Positions 43,486-51,278 of a stretch of DNA of 64,000 nt are shown piece by piece. Under the pieces are notes generated by a model. It saw only the letters and a list, made by a program, of their open reading frames with translations, was not told the origin of the DNA and made no database searches. The position numbers were made by a program, and so were the translations under genes. The first letter of the stretch is position 1. Each line of letters starts with the position of its first letter. Origin of the DNA: Chloroflexota bacterium (GTDB taxonomy: Bacteria; Chloroflexota; Anaerolineae; 4572-78; J111); assembly GCA_016860845.1 (NCBI GenBank), contig BOKF01000001.1:186001-250000 (forward strand). The letters run 5' to 3'.

Positions 43486-43577
43486 CGTTCAACATCCTCT
43501 CCATTTTACAATTCATTGGTCAGGCAAACTATACTTATAGTCTTAACCCGGTGGAATGTCAAACGAACAAGCGTTCG

Positions 43578-43904
43578 TCAAGCCTGCTTTTGTCGCTGCT
43601 TTACCGCTAACTCAAACGATTGCCGGAACAGGTCAATGGCCCGCTCGATATCGGCCGGCTCGCGCAGGTAAAAACTGATCCAGCCGCTGTCGGGGAGGAT
43701 GTGATGCGGCTCGGCTCGCCCGGCAGCGACAATTTCATCCCGCACTTTTTTGGGGAAGGGGATGTCTACCAAATAATCACCGTGAACGTGTCCGATTTCT
43801 CTTCGACCCAGGCGGTACTCCGTGCCGCCAAAACGGTGGAGGTGGGCACTGACCCCCTCCCATGCTAAAACTGTCTGCTTAATCTGTTCCCCCGCCCCAT
43901 GCAT
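43578..43904 (-). CDS. DUF5519 (luciferase-like) protein
   Basis: 108 residues from ATG 43904, chosen because AGAAAGGA lies seven bases ahead and the start falls at MHGAGEQIKQTVLAWEGV. The upstream extension to 44048 looks non-coding. Core features are EYRLGRREIGHVHG, VDIPFPKKVRDEIV and EPHHILPDSGWISFYLRE, matching the family annotated as luciferase domain/DUF5519. Function unknown; it is not a light-emitting enzyme by any visible evidence. Confidence 0.72.
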   Translation of the reverse strand: MHGAGEQIKQTVLAWEGVSAHLHRFGGTEYRLGRREIGHVHGDYLVDIPFPKKVRDEIVAAGRAEPHHILPDSGWISFYLREPADIERAIDLFRQSFELAVKQRQKQA

Positions 43905-44080
43905 GGTTGCATCCTTTCTAAGCAGTGAGACTGCCTGATCTCTGGCAAAGCCCATTAAAGAATAAAACCCATTGCGCCAGCGATAATACTCACGCTTTAA
44001 ATTTGTTCGTGATAGGAGGTTATTTTTCACTGATGAAGCTACCAACACTATGTTTGCACTTTTGATGTTTAGCCAGGAAA

Positions 44081-44153
44081 TTTACCGCAGAGACACAGAG
44101 AACGCTGAGAAATCAACAAAAAACTCTGTGAACTCGGCGTCTCTGCGGTGAAA
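44081..44153. repeat. hairpin repeat (ACCGCAGAGACACAGAG family)
   Basis: TTTACCGCAGAGACACAGAGAACGC...GAG mirrored by CTCTGTGAACTCGGCGTCTCTGCGGTGAAA. A well-known interspersed family in several phyla. Confidence 0.85.
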
Positions 44154-44186
44154 TCAAGCTGATGGGGTCAAAGTGCAAAGATAGTA

Positions 44187-44717
44187 CTACCAACTCACGG
44201 CGGCATAAATCTCCTGCAAAAAGCGGCTGGGTACGGTCGCCAGGAGTTCGGTCTGGCCAAAACCACTTTCGCGGGCGAGGTTGGTCCAGCTCTGATAAGA
44301 GAGCGGGTATGGAACCCAGGTATTTCCATGATCCACATTGTACTCGACCAAAATCAAGCGTCCGCCGGGACGAAGATAACTCTTGAGCCGTTGAATGACC
44401 CGCCCCTGCGCGGGGTACTTTTGAAAATGAAGCGCATTGGCCAGCACAATGCCATCCAACGGGGGCAGCTTGAGCGGTTGGGTAAAATCGGCCGCCAGGT
44501 AATGCACCACCGTCTGCGGAAACTGGGCCTGCATCGTTCGCTCTTGGACGCGCAAGGCTCCCCGGTCCTGGTCCACCGAGTAGATTTCGCCGCCCGGCCC
44601 CAACAACTCGGCCAGAGCCAGGGTGAATGCGCCGCTGCCAGAGCCAACATCGGCCCAGACTCCACCGCCGCTTGGCGCCCCTCCGCGCAACAGGTTGACG
44701 TGATCGGTATGGTTCAT
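44187..44717 (-). CDS. class I SAM-dependent methyltransferase
   Basis: 176 residues. Motif I VWADVGSGSGAFTLALAELLG, motif II IYSVDQDRGALRVQE, motif III LPPLDGIVLANALHF and post-III GGRLILVEYNVDHGN give a UbiE/ArsM-like methyltransferase fold. The methyl acceptor is unknown. Its ATG overlaps the MFS gene stop by four bases (ATGA), so the two are translationally coupled and likely share a role such as resistance or export. Confidence 0.82.
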   Translation of the reverse strand: MNHTDHVNLLRGGAPSGGGVWADVGSGSGAFTLALAELLGPGGEIYSVDQDRGALRVQERTMQAQFPQTVVHYLAADFTQPLKLPPLDGIVLANALHFQKYPAQGRVIQRLKSYLRPGGRLILVEYNVDHGNTWVPYPLSYQSWTNLARESGFGQTELLATVPSRFLQEIYAAVSW

Positions 44718-45991
44718 ACGGGATCAATGGCGACGGGTGCGGGCTGGTGGGCCGCAGCATTCGCTTCCCACCGGCGCAAAGCCGGGCGGACAGCCATAAT
44801 CAGGGCAGCGCCAAAAAGCAGCAAAACCCCATTAACGCGGATAGCCATGGGTGTGGTCAAAGTATCGGCAGTGTAACCGGCCAGCAGCGAGGCAAATGGT
44901 TGCATGCCAAAGCTGAGGGTAAAGAAGAGACTCATCAGCCGCGCCCGCATATCCGCCGGGGCCAGTATTTGCATCAGGCCCATCGTGGTAGTCAATACGG
45001 TCGGAATGCCCATGCTAACAAAAAAGAGGCTGACCAACGAGAGAGGCAGCCAACTGGTCTCGGAGAAAAGGATCAGCCACAGGCCGACCCAGCCAATCGT
45101 CCCGCCCAAGACCAGGCCGGTCCGGCGCATCGCTTGAGCCAGGGGCGCCAGGAACATCGTCCCAACCAAGGCCCCCGCTCCGGAACTCATCATCAACCAG
45201 CTCAACGTGGCCGCATCGCCCCGCAGGACTTTGCCCACCACCGCCGGCAGCAGGCTCATAATAACCGGAAAGGCAAAGAAGGTAACCAGGATCGCCAGGA
45301 TAATCAGGTCTTGCACGCGCGGCTGCGTGCCGACATAACTTACTCCCTCTTTGAACTCGGCCAGAAAATTACCGCTGTGAGGTTTCCGTACCTGGTTGGA
45401 AGTCAGCAGCCACAGGCTGATAATTACGGCGATAAAACTTAACCCGTTCAGCCAGAAGGCGGTCGCCGCCCCAAGGCTGGCGATAATGATCCCGGCCAGC
45501 GCCGGTCCAAGAATCCGGCTGACCTGCAACATGGTGATATTCAGATTAATCGCCTTGCGGATCTCGGCCATGCCCGCCAGGTCGCCCAGGAAAGTTTGTT
45601 GAGCGGGGATGTCAACGGCGGTGATAATGCCCAACAGAGCGGCCAAAACGTAGACATGCCACAGTTGGACCAGGCCGGTTTGGGTGAGGAAGGCCAGCAC
45701 AAAGGCGAATAGCATGGCCCCGGCCTGGGTGGCGATGAGCAGTTTACGCCGGTCGAGCCGGTCAGCCCACACCCCGGCCCACGGACCCAACAGCAGAATA
45801 GGCAGCGAGCCTAACATGGCCGCCACGCCCAGCGCCGTTGCTGAACGGCTTAATTCCCAGACAACCCAGCTTTGCGCCGTCATTTGCAGCCAGGTGCCCA
45901 CCAACGAGATGGCCTGGCCGCCCAGGTAGATGCGGAAGTTGCGAATTCTGAGGGGAGAGAAGCTCTCCCGCAATGTCGAAGCGATACTCAT
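44714..45991 (-). CDS. MFS transporter (enterobactin/macrolide exporter-like)
   Basis: 425 residues from ATG 45991 (the frame opens 22 codons earlier at 46057 but that leader is lysine-rich and lacks a membrane start). Twelve TM helices. Hallmarks: FRIYLGGQAISLVGTWLQMTAQSWVV, GPWAGVWADRLDRRKLLIATQ (motif A), and DIPAQQTFLGDLAG, typical of the MFS_3/EntS-like exporter group. It is coupled with the methyltransferase and sits 625 bases downstream of the MarR gene, which may control it. Confidence 0.85.
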   Translation of the reverse strand: MSIASTLRESFSPLRIRNFRIYLGGQAISLVGTWLQMTAQSWVVWELSRSATALGVAAMLGSLPILLLGPWAGVWADRLDRRKLLIATQAGAMLFAFVLAFLTQTGLVQLWHVYVLAALLGIITAVDIPAQQTFLGDLAGMAEIRKAINLNITMLQVSRILGPALAGIIIASLGAATAFWLNGLSFIAVIISLWLLTSNQVRKPHSGNFLAEFKEGVSYVGTQPRVQDLIILAILVTFFAFPVIMSLLPAVVGKVLRGDAATLSWLMMSSGAGALVGTMFLAPLAQAMRRTGLVLGGTIGWVGLWLILFSETSWLPLSLVSLFFVSMGIPTVLTTTMGLMQILAPADMRARLMSLFFTLSFGMQPFASLLAGYTADTLTTPMAIRVNGVLLLFGAALIMAVRPALRRWEANAAAHQPAPVAIDPV

Positions 45992-46080
45992 GAGGCGTAT
46001 TGACCTTTCAAACACAGTGATTTTAGCAGCAGTTTTTTTCTTAGACCTCTCGACCACTTAATATCTTACCCAGTTTCTGT

Positions 46081-46266
46081 TCATCCTTCTGTCCAAATAA
46101 TTTTCTTTGGCGCAAAATTGCCATCCCGGTAGTTTTCCCCTTCGATACCCCAACTCCACGACACGGTAGGGGTGATAGCCAAATGCTCCTTCACTCCAAA
46201 CCGTCCTGACCGCTCAACTACCTCGGCCAGGCCACGGACCTTAATGCCGCGTACTTTCAGGAGTAG
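46081..46266 (-). pseudogene. C-terminal remnant of a PPOX-class (F420-type) oxidoreductase
   Basis: On the minus strand, 61 codons after an in-frame TAA (46269-46267) read LKVRGIKVRGLAEVVERSG then HLAITPTVSWSWGIEGEN and stop at TGA (46083-46081). The pattern of (E/K)(I/V)RG(x)A and (V/I)SWGIEGE is the C-terminal part of pyridoxamine-phosphate-oxidase-like F420-dependent oxidoreductases. No start codon and no N-terminal half is present, so this is a decayed fragment. Assignment by motif only. Confidence 0.5.
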
Positions 46267-46480
46267 TTACGGTTAGTTTAGCAAAAGTAGGCCGCTTATT
46301 CATCAGGTAAAAGGCCAGAGATTGCCACCGGTCATGCGGTCAGGGGTAAACTGTTCGAATGGACAGGGTGAAGCCACAAGACCTCTGCCACGATTCGGAA
46401 AACCGGAATGGGGCGAGGAACAAACTTTGCCAGAGGGTTAGAGCTTCGGAAGGTATCTTTATCGCATCCTGAGTAACGCG

Positions 46481-46610
46481 GAACTCGTCCTGAGCTTGTC
46501 GAAGGGCGAAGTGAGCGCGTATCGAAGGGTGCGATAATGAGCCGAAAATCACCCTTCGATACTGGCTAACGCCCGCTTCGCGTCAGGGTGATTTTCGGTA
46601 AAATGTCGAA
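46481..46610. repeat. composite repeat (CTGAGCTTGTCGAAGG and GAAAATCACCC families)
   Basis: TCGTCCTGAGCTTGTCGAAGGGCGAAG, TATCGAAGGGTG and a GCCGAAAATCACCCTTCGATA arm mirrored by GGGTGATTTTCGG. Downstream of marR on the minus strand. Confidence 0.75.
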
Positions 46611-46616
46611 TTCAGG

Positions 46617-47069
46617 TTAAGAACACTCTTTTTTGCCCAGCTTGCGGCAGAGAGCGCCTAAAGTTTTCTGCTCTTCGGGGGTAAGACAGCTCAATTCCTC
46701 GGTAATAGCCGCAACATGCTGGGGCAAGATTTGGTTGATCAAATCACGACCGGCCGGGGTGAGCGAAATGGTAATCATGCGGCGGTCCTTTGTATCACGC
46801 GCACGTTGAACCAGGCCTTGTTTTTCCAGGTTGTCAATGACCAAAGTAATGTTGCCGCCACTTTTGAGCAGCTTGGTAGAGAGGTCGCCGGGGCACAGGG
46901 GGCCGAGGTGGTAGAGTGTTTCCAGCACGCCAAATTGGCTCACCGTCAAATTCGTCATGGTTCCCCGGTGACTCAAACGAGCCATCAGGGCGTCGCTGGC
47001 TCGACTCAATTTTATAAATGTGTCTAAGGCCAAGATTTCCTGGTCCGTTCCGAGATAATGGGTTGGCAT
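46617..47069 (-). CDS. MarR-family transcriptional regulator
   Basis: 150 residues. Winged-helix core: TNLTVSQFGVLETLYHLGPLCPGDLSTKLLKSGGNITLVIDNLEKQGLVQRARDTKDRR (helix-turn-helix plus wing with the D-x-R-D-R-R signature), flanked by dimer helices. These repressors sense phenolic or oxidant ligands and usually control a neighbouring exporter or oxidoreductase. Here that would be the MFS-methyltransferase pair or the lost PPOX gene. A consensus promoter and a 27-bp near-perfect palindrome lie at its start, so it very likely represses itself. Confidence 0.9.
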   Translation of the reverse strand: MPTHYLGTDQEILALDTFIKLSRASDALMARLSHRGTMTNLTVSQFGVLETLYHLGPLCPGDLSTKLLKSGGNITLVIDNLEKQGLVQRARDTKDRRMITISLTPAGRDLINQILPQHVAAITEELSCLTPEEQKTLGALCRKLGKKECS

Positions 47070-47075
47070 AAATTA

Positions 47076-47102
47076 TTCAATATTAAATGATTTGATATTG
47101 AA
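47076..47102. promoter_or_regulatory. MarR operator: 27-bp near-perfect palindrome
   Basis: TTCAATAT-T-AAAT-G-ATTT-G-ATATTGAA: 12 of 13 positions pair around a central G. It lies from just after the -10 to seven bases before the MarR start codon, covering the transcription start. Confidence 0.85.
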
Positions 47103-47131
47103 ATAATATCATTGCTCATTAATTTTGTCAA
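47103..47131 (-). promoter_or_regulatory. promoter of marR
   Basis: Minus-strand TTGACA (47131-47126), 17-bp spacer, TATTAT (47108-47103), directly followed by the palindromic operator. Confidence 0.88.
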
Positions 47132-47173
47132 GAGTGAGATTAGAGATGTGACCGGGTTTTATTTACTTAATTT

Positions 47174-47307
47174 AAGTTGCTACCTTCGAAGCAGCACCCC
47201 TCGATACGTCCTTCGCTTCGCTCAGAACTACTCGGGATGCTGCGAAAAATCATCCTGAGTGCCATAGGCTTATCGAAGGGTGATTTTTCGCAGCTAAGTG
47301 GCAACTT
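47174..47307. repeat. composite hairpin repeat upstream of the LacI gene
   Basis: AAGTTGC...GCAACTT outer arms enclose CAGCACCCCTCGATACG, CTTCGCTTCGCTCAGAA, GGATGCTGCGAAAAATCATCC and GAAGGGTGATTTTTCGCAGC. The inner arms pair (GCTGCGAAAAATCA with TGATTTTTCGCAGC). It separates the divergent MarR and LacI promoters. Confidence 0.8.
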
Positions 47308-47318
47308 GGGTTACTCAT

Positions 47319-47347
47319 TTGACAAGTTGGCTGTTTTATTGTATTCT
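47319..47347 (+). promoter_or_regulatory. promoter of the LacI-family gene
   Basis: TTGACA (47319-47324), 17-bp spacer, TATTCT (47342-47347). The last bases of the -10 overlap the palindromic operator. Confidence 0.82.
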
Positions 47348-47374
47348 GTAAGCGCTTACAGAAAGCGCTTACAT
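47346..47374. promoter_or_regulatory. LacI-family operator, one perfect and one degenerate site
   Basis: CTGTAAGCGCTTACAG (47346-47361) is a perfect 16-bp palindrome with the central CG of LacI/CcpA-type sites. GAAAGCGCTTACAT (47361-47374) repeats its right half. Both sit at the promoter start point, so binding would block transcription. Confidence 0.85.
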
Positions 47375-47407
47375 TATTTAGTGGTAGGAGAGGCGTAGGG
47401 GTGTCTC

Positions 47408-48433
47408 ATGGTCGAGCCGAAAATGCTTCTTCGCCCTACGATAGCTGACGTAGCCGAGCGAGCTGGCGTTTCCATCGCCACGGTGAGCCGGGTCATCAAT
47501 CAAACCGGCCCGGTGGCCGAGGAAACCGCTGCTCAGGTCCGGGCGGCCATCGCCGAGTTGAAGTACGTCCCGCATGCGGCCGCCCGGGGGTTGGCCAGCC
47601 GCCGCACTCAGACCCTGGGACTGCTGCTGCCTGGAATTAGTGATCAATTCTCGGCGGCGATGCTGCGCGGGATCGAAATGGGGGCCAGAGAGGGGGGCTA
47701 TGACCTGCTAATCCACTCCACCCATAGTGAAGGCGGCTCCGGTCCATCCTCACGCCGGCGTTTGGGCGAGCACAACACCGACGGCCTCTTGGTCTTTATT
47801 GACAGTTTGGACGAAGCCGAGCTGACCCGTCTCTACCAGCTTGGTTTCCCGATGGTTTTACTGCATCGTTCTTCCCCCGCCTCACTCAATATCCCCTGTG
47901 TTACCTTTGAAAATAAATCCGGTTCCCGCAAACTGATTGACCACCTGATTGAAGTTCATGGCCGGCGGCGCATTGCTTTCCTGAGAGGGCCGGAGGGCAA
48001 CGAAGACTCGTACTGGCGGGAGATGGGCTATTGCGAAGCCCTGGCCGCCCACCATCTGCCCTTCGACCCGGCCTTGATCGCCCAGGGCGGCTTCGACCAG
48101 GAGCAGGCCCGCCGCTCTGTCGAAAATTGGCTGGCCCAGGGAGTCGAAATTGACGCTATTTTTAGCGGCGACGACGAAGCCGGGATTGGCGCCCTGGCGG
48201 CGCTCCAGCGAGCCGGTAAACGAGTCCCTGAAGACATCGCCCTGATTGGTTTTGACGATGTTGACGTGTCCCGTTATCTGAACCCCCCTTTGACCACTGT
48301 CCGTGCCCCTATCGAACAGGCAGGGCGCGAAGCCGCCCGGAAACTGGTCCAGCTCATTAAGACCGGGCAGACTGCTCCGCTGGTTTTACTGCCCACCGAA
48401 CTGGTCATTCGCCGTTCATGCGGCTGTGGTTGA
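47408..48433 (+). CDS. LacI-family transcriptional regulator
   Basis: 341 residues. The HTH (TIADVAERAGVSIATVSRVINQ) and hinge helix (AARGLASR) are canonical; the rest is a periplasmic-binding-protein-like sensor (TLGLLLPGISDQFSAAMLRGIE... TTVRAPIEQAGREAARKL). It probably represses the downstream sugar operon and itself, since a perfect palindromic operator overlaps its own -10. The inducer would be the sugar or a phosphorylated form. Start ATG 47408 with TAGGAG upstream. Confidence 0.93.
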   Translation: MVEPKMLLRPTIADVAERAGVSIATVSRVINQTGPVAEETAAQVRAAIAELKYVPHAAARGLASRRTQTLGLLLPGISDQFSAAMLRGIEMGAREGGYDLLIHSTHSEGGSGPSSRRRLGEHNTDGLLVFIDSLDEAELTRLYQLGFPMVLLHRSSPASLNIPCVTFENKSGSRKLIDHLIEVHGRRRIAFLRGPEGNEDSYWREMGYCEALAAHHLPFDPALIAQGGFDQEQARRSVENWLAQGVEIDAIFSGDDEAGIGALAALQRAGKRVPEDIALIGFDDVDVSRYLNPPLTTVRAPIEQAGREAARKLVQLIKTGQTAPLVLLPTELVIRRSCGCG

Positions 48434-48463
48434 AGCTATCGTTGCCTGCGAAAGGAGGTGATC

Positions 48464-48484
48464 ATGACGACCGTGGACCGTTGA
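48464..48484 (+). other. six-codon reading frame with ideal ribosome site, probably a truncated gene start
   Basis: AAAGGAGGTGATC (48451-48463) is fully complementary to the usual 16S rRNA 3' end, and an ATG follows at once; the frame (MTTVDR) stops in repeat sequence. The repeat arm begins within a few bases of the ATG, so an original gene may have been displaced. A leader peptide is the alternative. Confidence 0.4.
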
Positions 48485-48509
48485 CCGCCGACCGCCGAGC
48501 AGCCCAATG

Positions 48510-48604
48510 TCATTTCGAGGCCATAGGCCGAGAAATCCCTGAAGCGACACATAGACCTTTGGGATTTCTCCTTTATGCCCTCTGGGTACTTCGGTCGAAA
48601 TGAC
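48510..48604. repeat. hairpin repeat (TGTCATTTCGAGG family)
   Basis: TGTCATTTCGAGGCCATAGGCCGAGAAATCCC mirrored by GGGATTTCTCC...TTCGGTCGAAATGACA. Upstream of the sugar-binding protein gene. Confidence 0.8.
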
Positions 48605-48738
48605 ATACCTGAGCAGTTACATTATTTCAACAATTTGCGGGGTCGCCGGTTTGCCAGCGGCGGTCACAAGGCGCATTAAACGTGATGAGTGAATGGTGAC
48701 CTAAAAATTGTGTTTTTTAACATATTCAAGGAGGAACT

Positions 48739-50166
48739 ATGTTTGCGAAAAATATAAGGTCTGTTCTGGTTCTAACCCTGGTGCTGGGCCTGTTGGCCGC
48801 TTGTGGAGGACAGGCAGCTCCCACCCCAGCACCCGCCGAAAAAGAACAACCAGCCGCCACTGAGGAAGCCGTTGCCGAGCAGCCCGCTGCTACGGAGGAA
48901 GCCGCCGAGGAGCCTGCCGCCACCGAGGAAGCAGCCGCAGAAGCGCCCGCAGAACCGGGCACGCTCCAGGTTTGGGTCGCCTGGGGTGATAACCCGGCCC
49001 AATTGCAGGAGCTTTTCAATAAATACGGTGAGGCGAATAATGTCAAGGTCCAGGTGAATGCGCCGGTCCCTGAGGATAAAATTATTGCCGGCCTCTCCGG
49101 CTCCCAGCCGCCGCATGTGTTGGTCTTAGGGGGTCCCGATAACGTGCCTGGGTGGACGAATGAAGGTCTGCTGGCTCCGCTGGATGAGATTATCAGCGCC
49201 AGTAACATTGATAAGGCTGATATTCTCCCGGCGGTCCTGTCCCAATGTGCCTATAAGGGCGATCATTACTGCCTGCCCTGGGGCACCGACACCTATGCTT
49301 TTTATTGGAACAAGGATTTGTTTGAAGAAGCCGGACTGGACCCGGAGAAGCCGCCCCAGACCCTGGAAGAGCTGGCTGAGTATGCGGACAAGCTGACCAA
49401 AGTTGACGCCAATGGCGAGATCACCCAGATTGGCTTTATCCCCGATTTCTCCTGGCCCCACTTTGAGCAGTATATTCCCATGTTTGGGGGCTTTTGGATC
49501 AGCGATGACGGCACCAAGATCCAGCTCGACTCGCAGCCGGTGATTGATGCCCTCAAGTGGGAGCAGCAGTTTTATAGCAAGTATGGCGCGGATAAAGTAC
49601 TCAAATTTACCTCCTCGCTGGGCGAGTATGGCTCGCCGCAGCATGGCTTTATGGGCAGCAAGGTGGCCATGATGGTAGATGGGGAATGGATGACCGGGCC
49701 TAACTTTATCCAGGGCTTAAAGCCAGACCTTTATTATGGCGTCGCGCCTTTACCCCCACCCGCCGACCATCCGGACCGGGCCGGCACAAACACCCTGCAG
49801 GGCAGTGTGGCCGTGATTCCCAGCGGCGTGGCCGATAAAGCGGCAGCCGGTAAATTGCTGGCCTGGATGATGTCGCCGGAGATTGTGGCTGAGGAAATGG
49901 TGGCTAACTTTAACCTGCCTTCCAGCGCCAAAGCAGCCCAGGATCCTCGTTTCCAGGAGAATGAGAAGTTTAAAGTCTTCCTTGAGTTGAGCAAGTCGCC
50001 CAATACCCGCAGTATCGTCTTAAACGCGGTCCACAGTGATATCCTGACTGAGCTGAACCGCATTCACGAGCAAGTTGTGCATGGCGGCCAGGACCCAGAG
50101 CCGCTTTTGAAGGAAATGCAAGCGAAGCTTCAGACTGAGCTGGACAAAGCGTTGAGTGAGAAGTAA
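48739..50166 (+). CDS. sugar ABC transporter substrate-binding lipoprotein
   Basis: 475 residues. Signal peptide with lipobox LLAAC, acylated Cys22, then an Ala/Glu/Thr linker (about 25-75) and a cluster-B binding protein fold (TLQVWVAWGDNPAQLQELFNKYG; GTDTYAFYWNKDLFEEAGLDPEKPP; ASSLGEYGS..). It captures a sugar outside the membrane for the two permeases that follow. The ATPase of the transporter is missing here, as in many such operons that share MsmK-like ATPases. AAGGAGGAACT precedes the ATG. Confidence 0.92.
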   Translation: MFAKNIRSVLVLTLVLGLLAACGGQAAPTPAPAEKEQPAATEEAVAEQPAATEEAAEEPAATEEAAAEAPAEPGTLQVWVAWGDNPAQLQELFNKYGEANNVKVQVNAPVPEDKIIAGLSGSQPPHVLVLGGPDNVPGWTNEGLLAPLDEIISASNIDKADILPAVLSQCAYKGDHYCLPWGTDTYAFYWNKDLFEEAGLDPEKPPQTLEELAEYADKLTKVDANGEITQIGFIPDFSWPHFEQYIPMFGGFWISDDGTKIQLDSQPVIDALKWEQQFYSKYGADKVLKFTSSLGEYGSPQHGFMGSKVAMMVDGEWMTGPNFIQGLKPDLYYGVAPLPPPADHPDRAGTNTLQGSVAVIPSGVADKAAAGKLLAWMMSPEIVAEEMVANFNLPSSAKAAQDPRFQENEKFKVFLELSKSPNTRSIVLNAVHSDILTELNRIHEQVVHGGQDPEPLLKEMQAKLQTELDKALSEK

Positions 50167-50280
50167 AGTAACAGGCAGCAAAGTAGCAGAGTAGCAAAGT
50201 TGCAGGTCTCAAGGTCGCAGGTTGCAGGTTGCCAAATTTATCAACCTGTAACCTGCAATCTACAACTTGTAACCCATACC
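50167..50280. repeat. hairpin repeat (GCAGGTTGCAGGTT family)
   Basis: AGTAGCAAAGTTGCAGG, GCAGGTTGCAGGTTGCC and mirrored AACCTGTAACCTGCAATC. In the gap between the binding protein and the first permease. Confidence 0.75.
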
Positions 50281-50293
50281 CGGAGGTGAGTTG

Positions 50294-51274
50294 ATGGAAG
50301 CTAACCTGGAAAGTGTGCCCGTACCGTCCGCTCAAACAACCCCGCGGCGAGGCTGGAGCGCCCGGACCCGCCGTGATCTTATCACCGGCCTGCTCTTTAT
50401 TTCGCCCTGGATCATCGGATTCTTGCTTTTTATTCTCTATCCTATGCTGGCCTCTCTGTATAACAGTTTTACCGAATATCATTTTAGAGCGCCGTCGGAG
50501 TGGGTCGGCCTGGCTAATTATATCAATCTGCTTGAAGATGACCGTTTCTGGATTGCGCTGTACAACACCGGCTATATGGTCGTCTTGGCCGTCCCGCTGA
50601 CCCTGTTGTGTTCCTTTTGCTGTGCTGTTTTGCTCAATTTAAAACTGCCGGGCCAATCTATCTACCGCGTTATTTATTTTTTACCGTCTATTGTCCCGCT
50701 GGTGGCCGCCACTATGCTCTGGGTCTGGATTTACAATACCAATAACGGGCTTATGAACACTTTTTTGAGCTACCTGGGGCTGCCCGGTCCTAACTGGATC
50801 AGCGACCCGCGCTGGTCCAAGCTGGCCTTGATTATCCTGGGCCTGTGGGGGATGGGCAATACCATTGTTATTTATCTCTCCGGCTTGCAGGATGTGCCGA
50901 CCTCCTTACTGGAAGCGGCTGAACTGGATGGGGCGTCGTGGCTGCAGCGGCTCTGGCATATCACGATTCCCTATGTTTCGCCGATTACCCTGTTTAACCT
51001 GGTTTTGGGCGTGATTGCCATGTTTCAGTACTTTACCCAGGCGCTCATCTTTGCCGAGGCTCAAACCAATTACGGAGGCACAGCCAGGACGCTGGGCGCA
51101 CCCCTCGACTCCACGCTTTTCTACAGCATCTACCTGTATGATAAAGCTTTTATTGACCTCAAAATCGGTTATGCTTCGGCCATGGCCTGGATTTTGTTCA
51201 TTATTATCATGATCTGTACCATCGTCATCCTGCGCCTGTCGGAACGCTGGACCTATTATGGAGATATGGGGTAA
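50294..51274 (+). CDS. sugar ABC transporter permease (MalF/UgpA type)
   Basis: 326 residues from ATG 50294 (GGAGGTGA ahead). Six TM helices and the EAA loop near LLEAAELDGASWLQRLWHITIPYVSP, which docks on the ATPase. First helix GLLFISPWIIGFLLFILYPM. Partner of the next permease; the ORF ends before it with a 4-base gap. Confidence 0.93.
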   Translation: MEANLESVPVPSAQTTPRRGWSARTRRDLITGLLFISPWIIGFLLFILYPMLASLYNSFTEYHFRAPSEWVGLANYINLLEDDRFWIALYNTGYMVVLAVPLTLLCSFCCAVLLNLKLPGQSIYRVIYFLPSIVPLVAATMLWVWIYNTNNGLMNTFLSYLGLPGPNWISDPRWSKLALIILGLWGMGNTIVIYLSGLQDVPTSLLEAAELDGASWLQRLWHITIPYVSPITLFNLVLGVIAMFQYFTQALIFAEAQTNYGGTARTLGAPLDSTLFYSIYLYDKAFIDLKIGYASAMAWILFIIIMICTIVILRLSERWTYYGDMG

Positions 51275-51278
51275 AAGC

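Larger units (their letters stand above)
45992..46616. other. gap between the MarR and MFS genes
   Basis: 625 bases. It holds the decayed PPOX-like fragment (46081-46266), an AT-poor stretch of about 200 bases where I see no gene, and the repeat cluster at 46481-46610. No promoter for the MFS gene stands out. Confidence 0.5.
48434..48738. other. gap between lacI-type gene and sugar ABC operon
   Basis: 305 bases. Contains a consensus ribosome site with a six-codon frame (48451-48484), a half copy of the GACCGCC repeat (48467-48500), the TGTCATTTCGAGG repeat (48510-48604) and, at 48613-48628, AGCAGTTACATTATTT, which resembles the right half of the upstream operator zone (AGCGCTTACATTATTT). No clear promoter for the ABC genes. 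Confidence 0.5.

Noticed and set aside
51225..51260. CGTCATCCTGCGCCTGTCGGAACG in the first permease as another captured repeat
   Set aside because: The encoded IVILRLSERW is the normal C-terminal end of MalF-type permeases, so similarity to the repeat family is probably chance.
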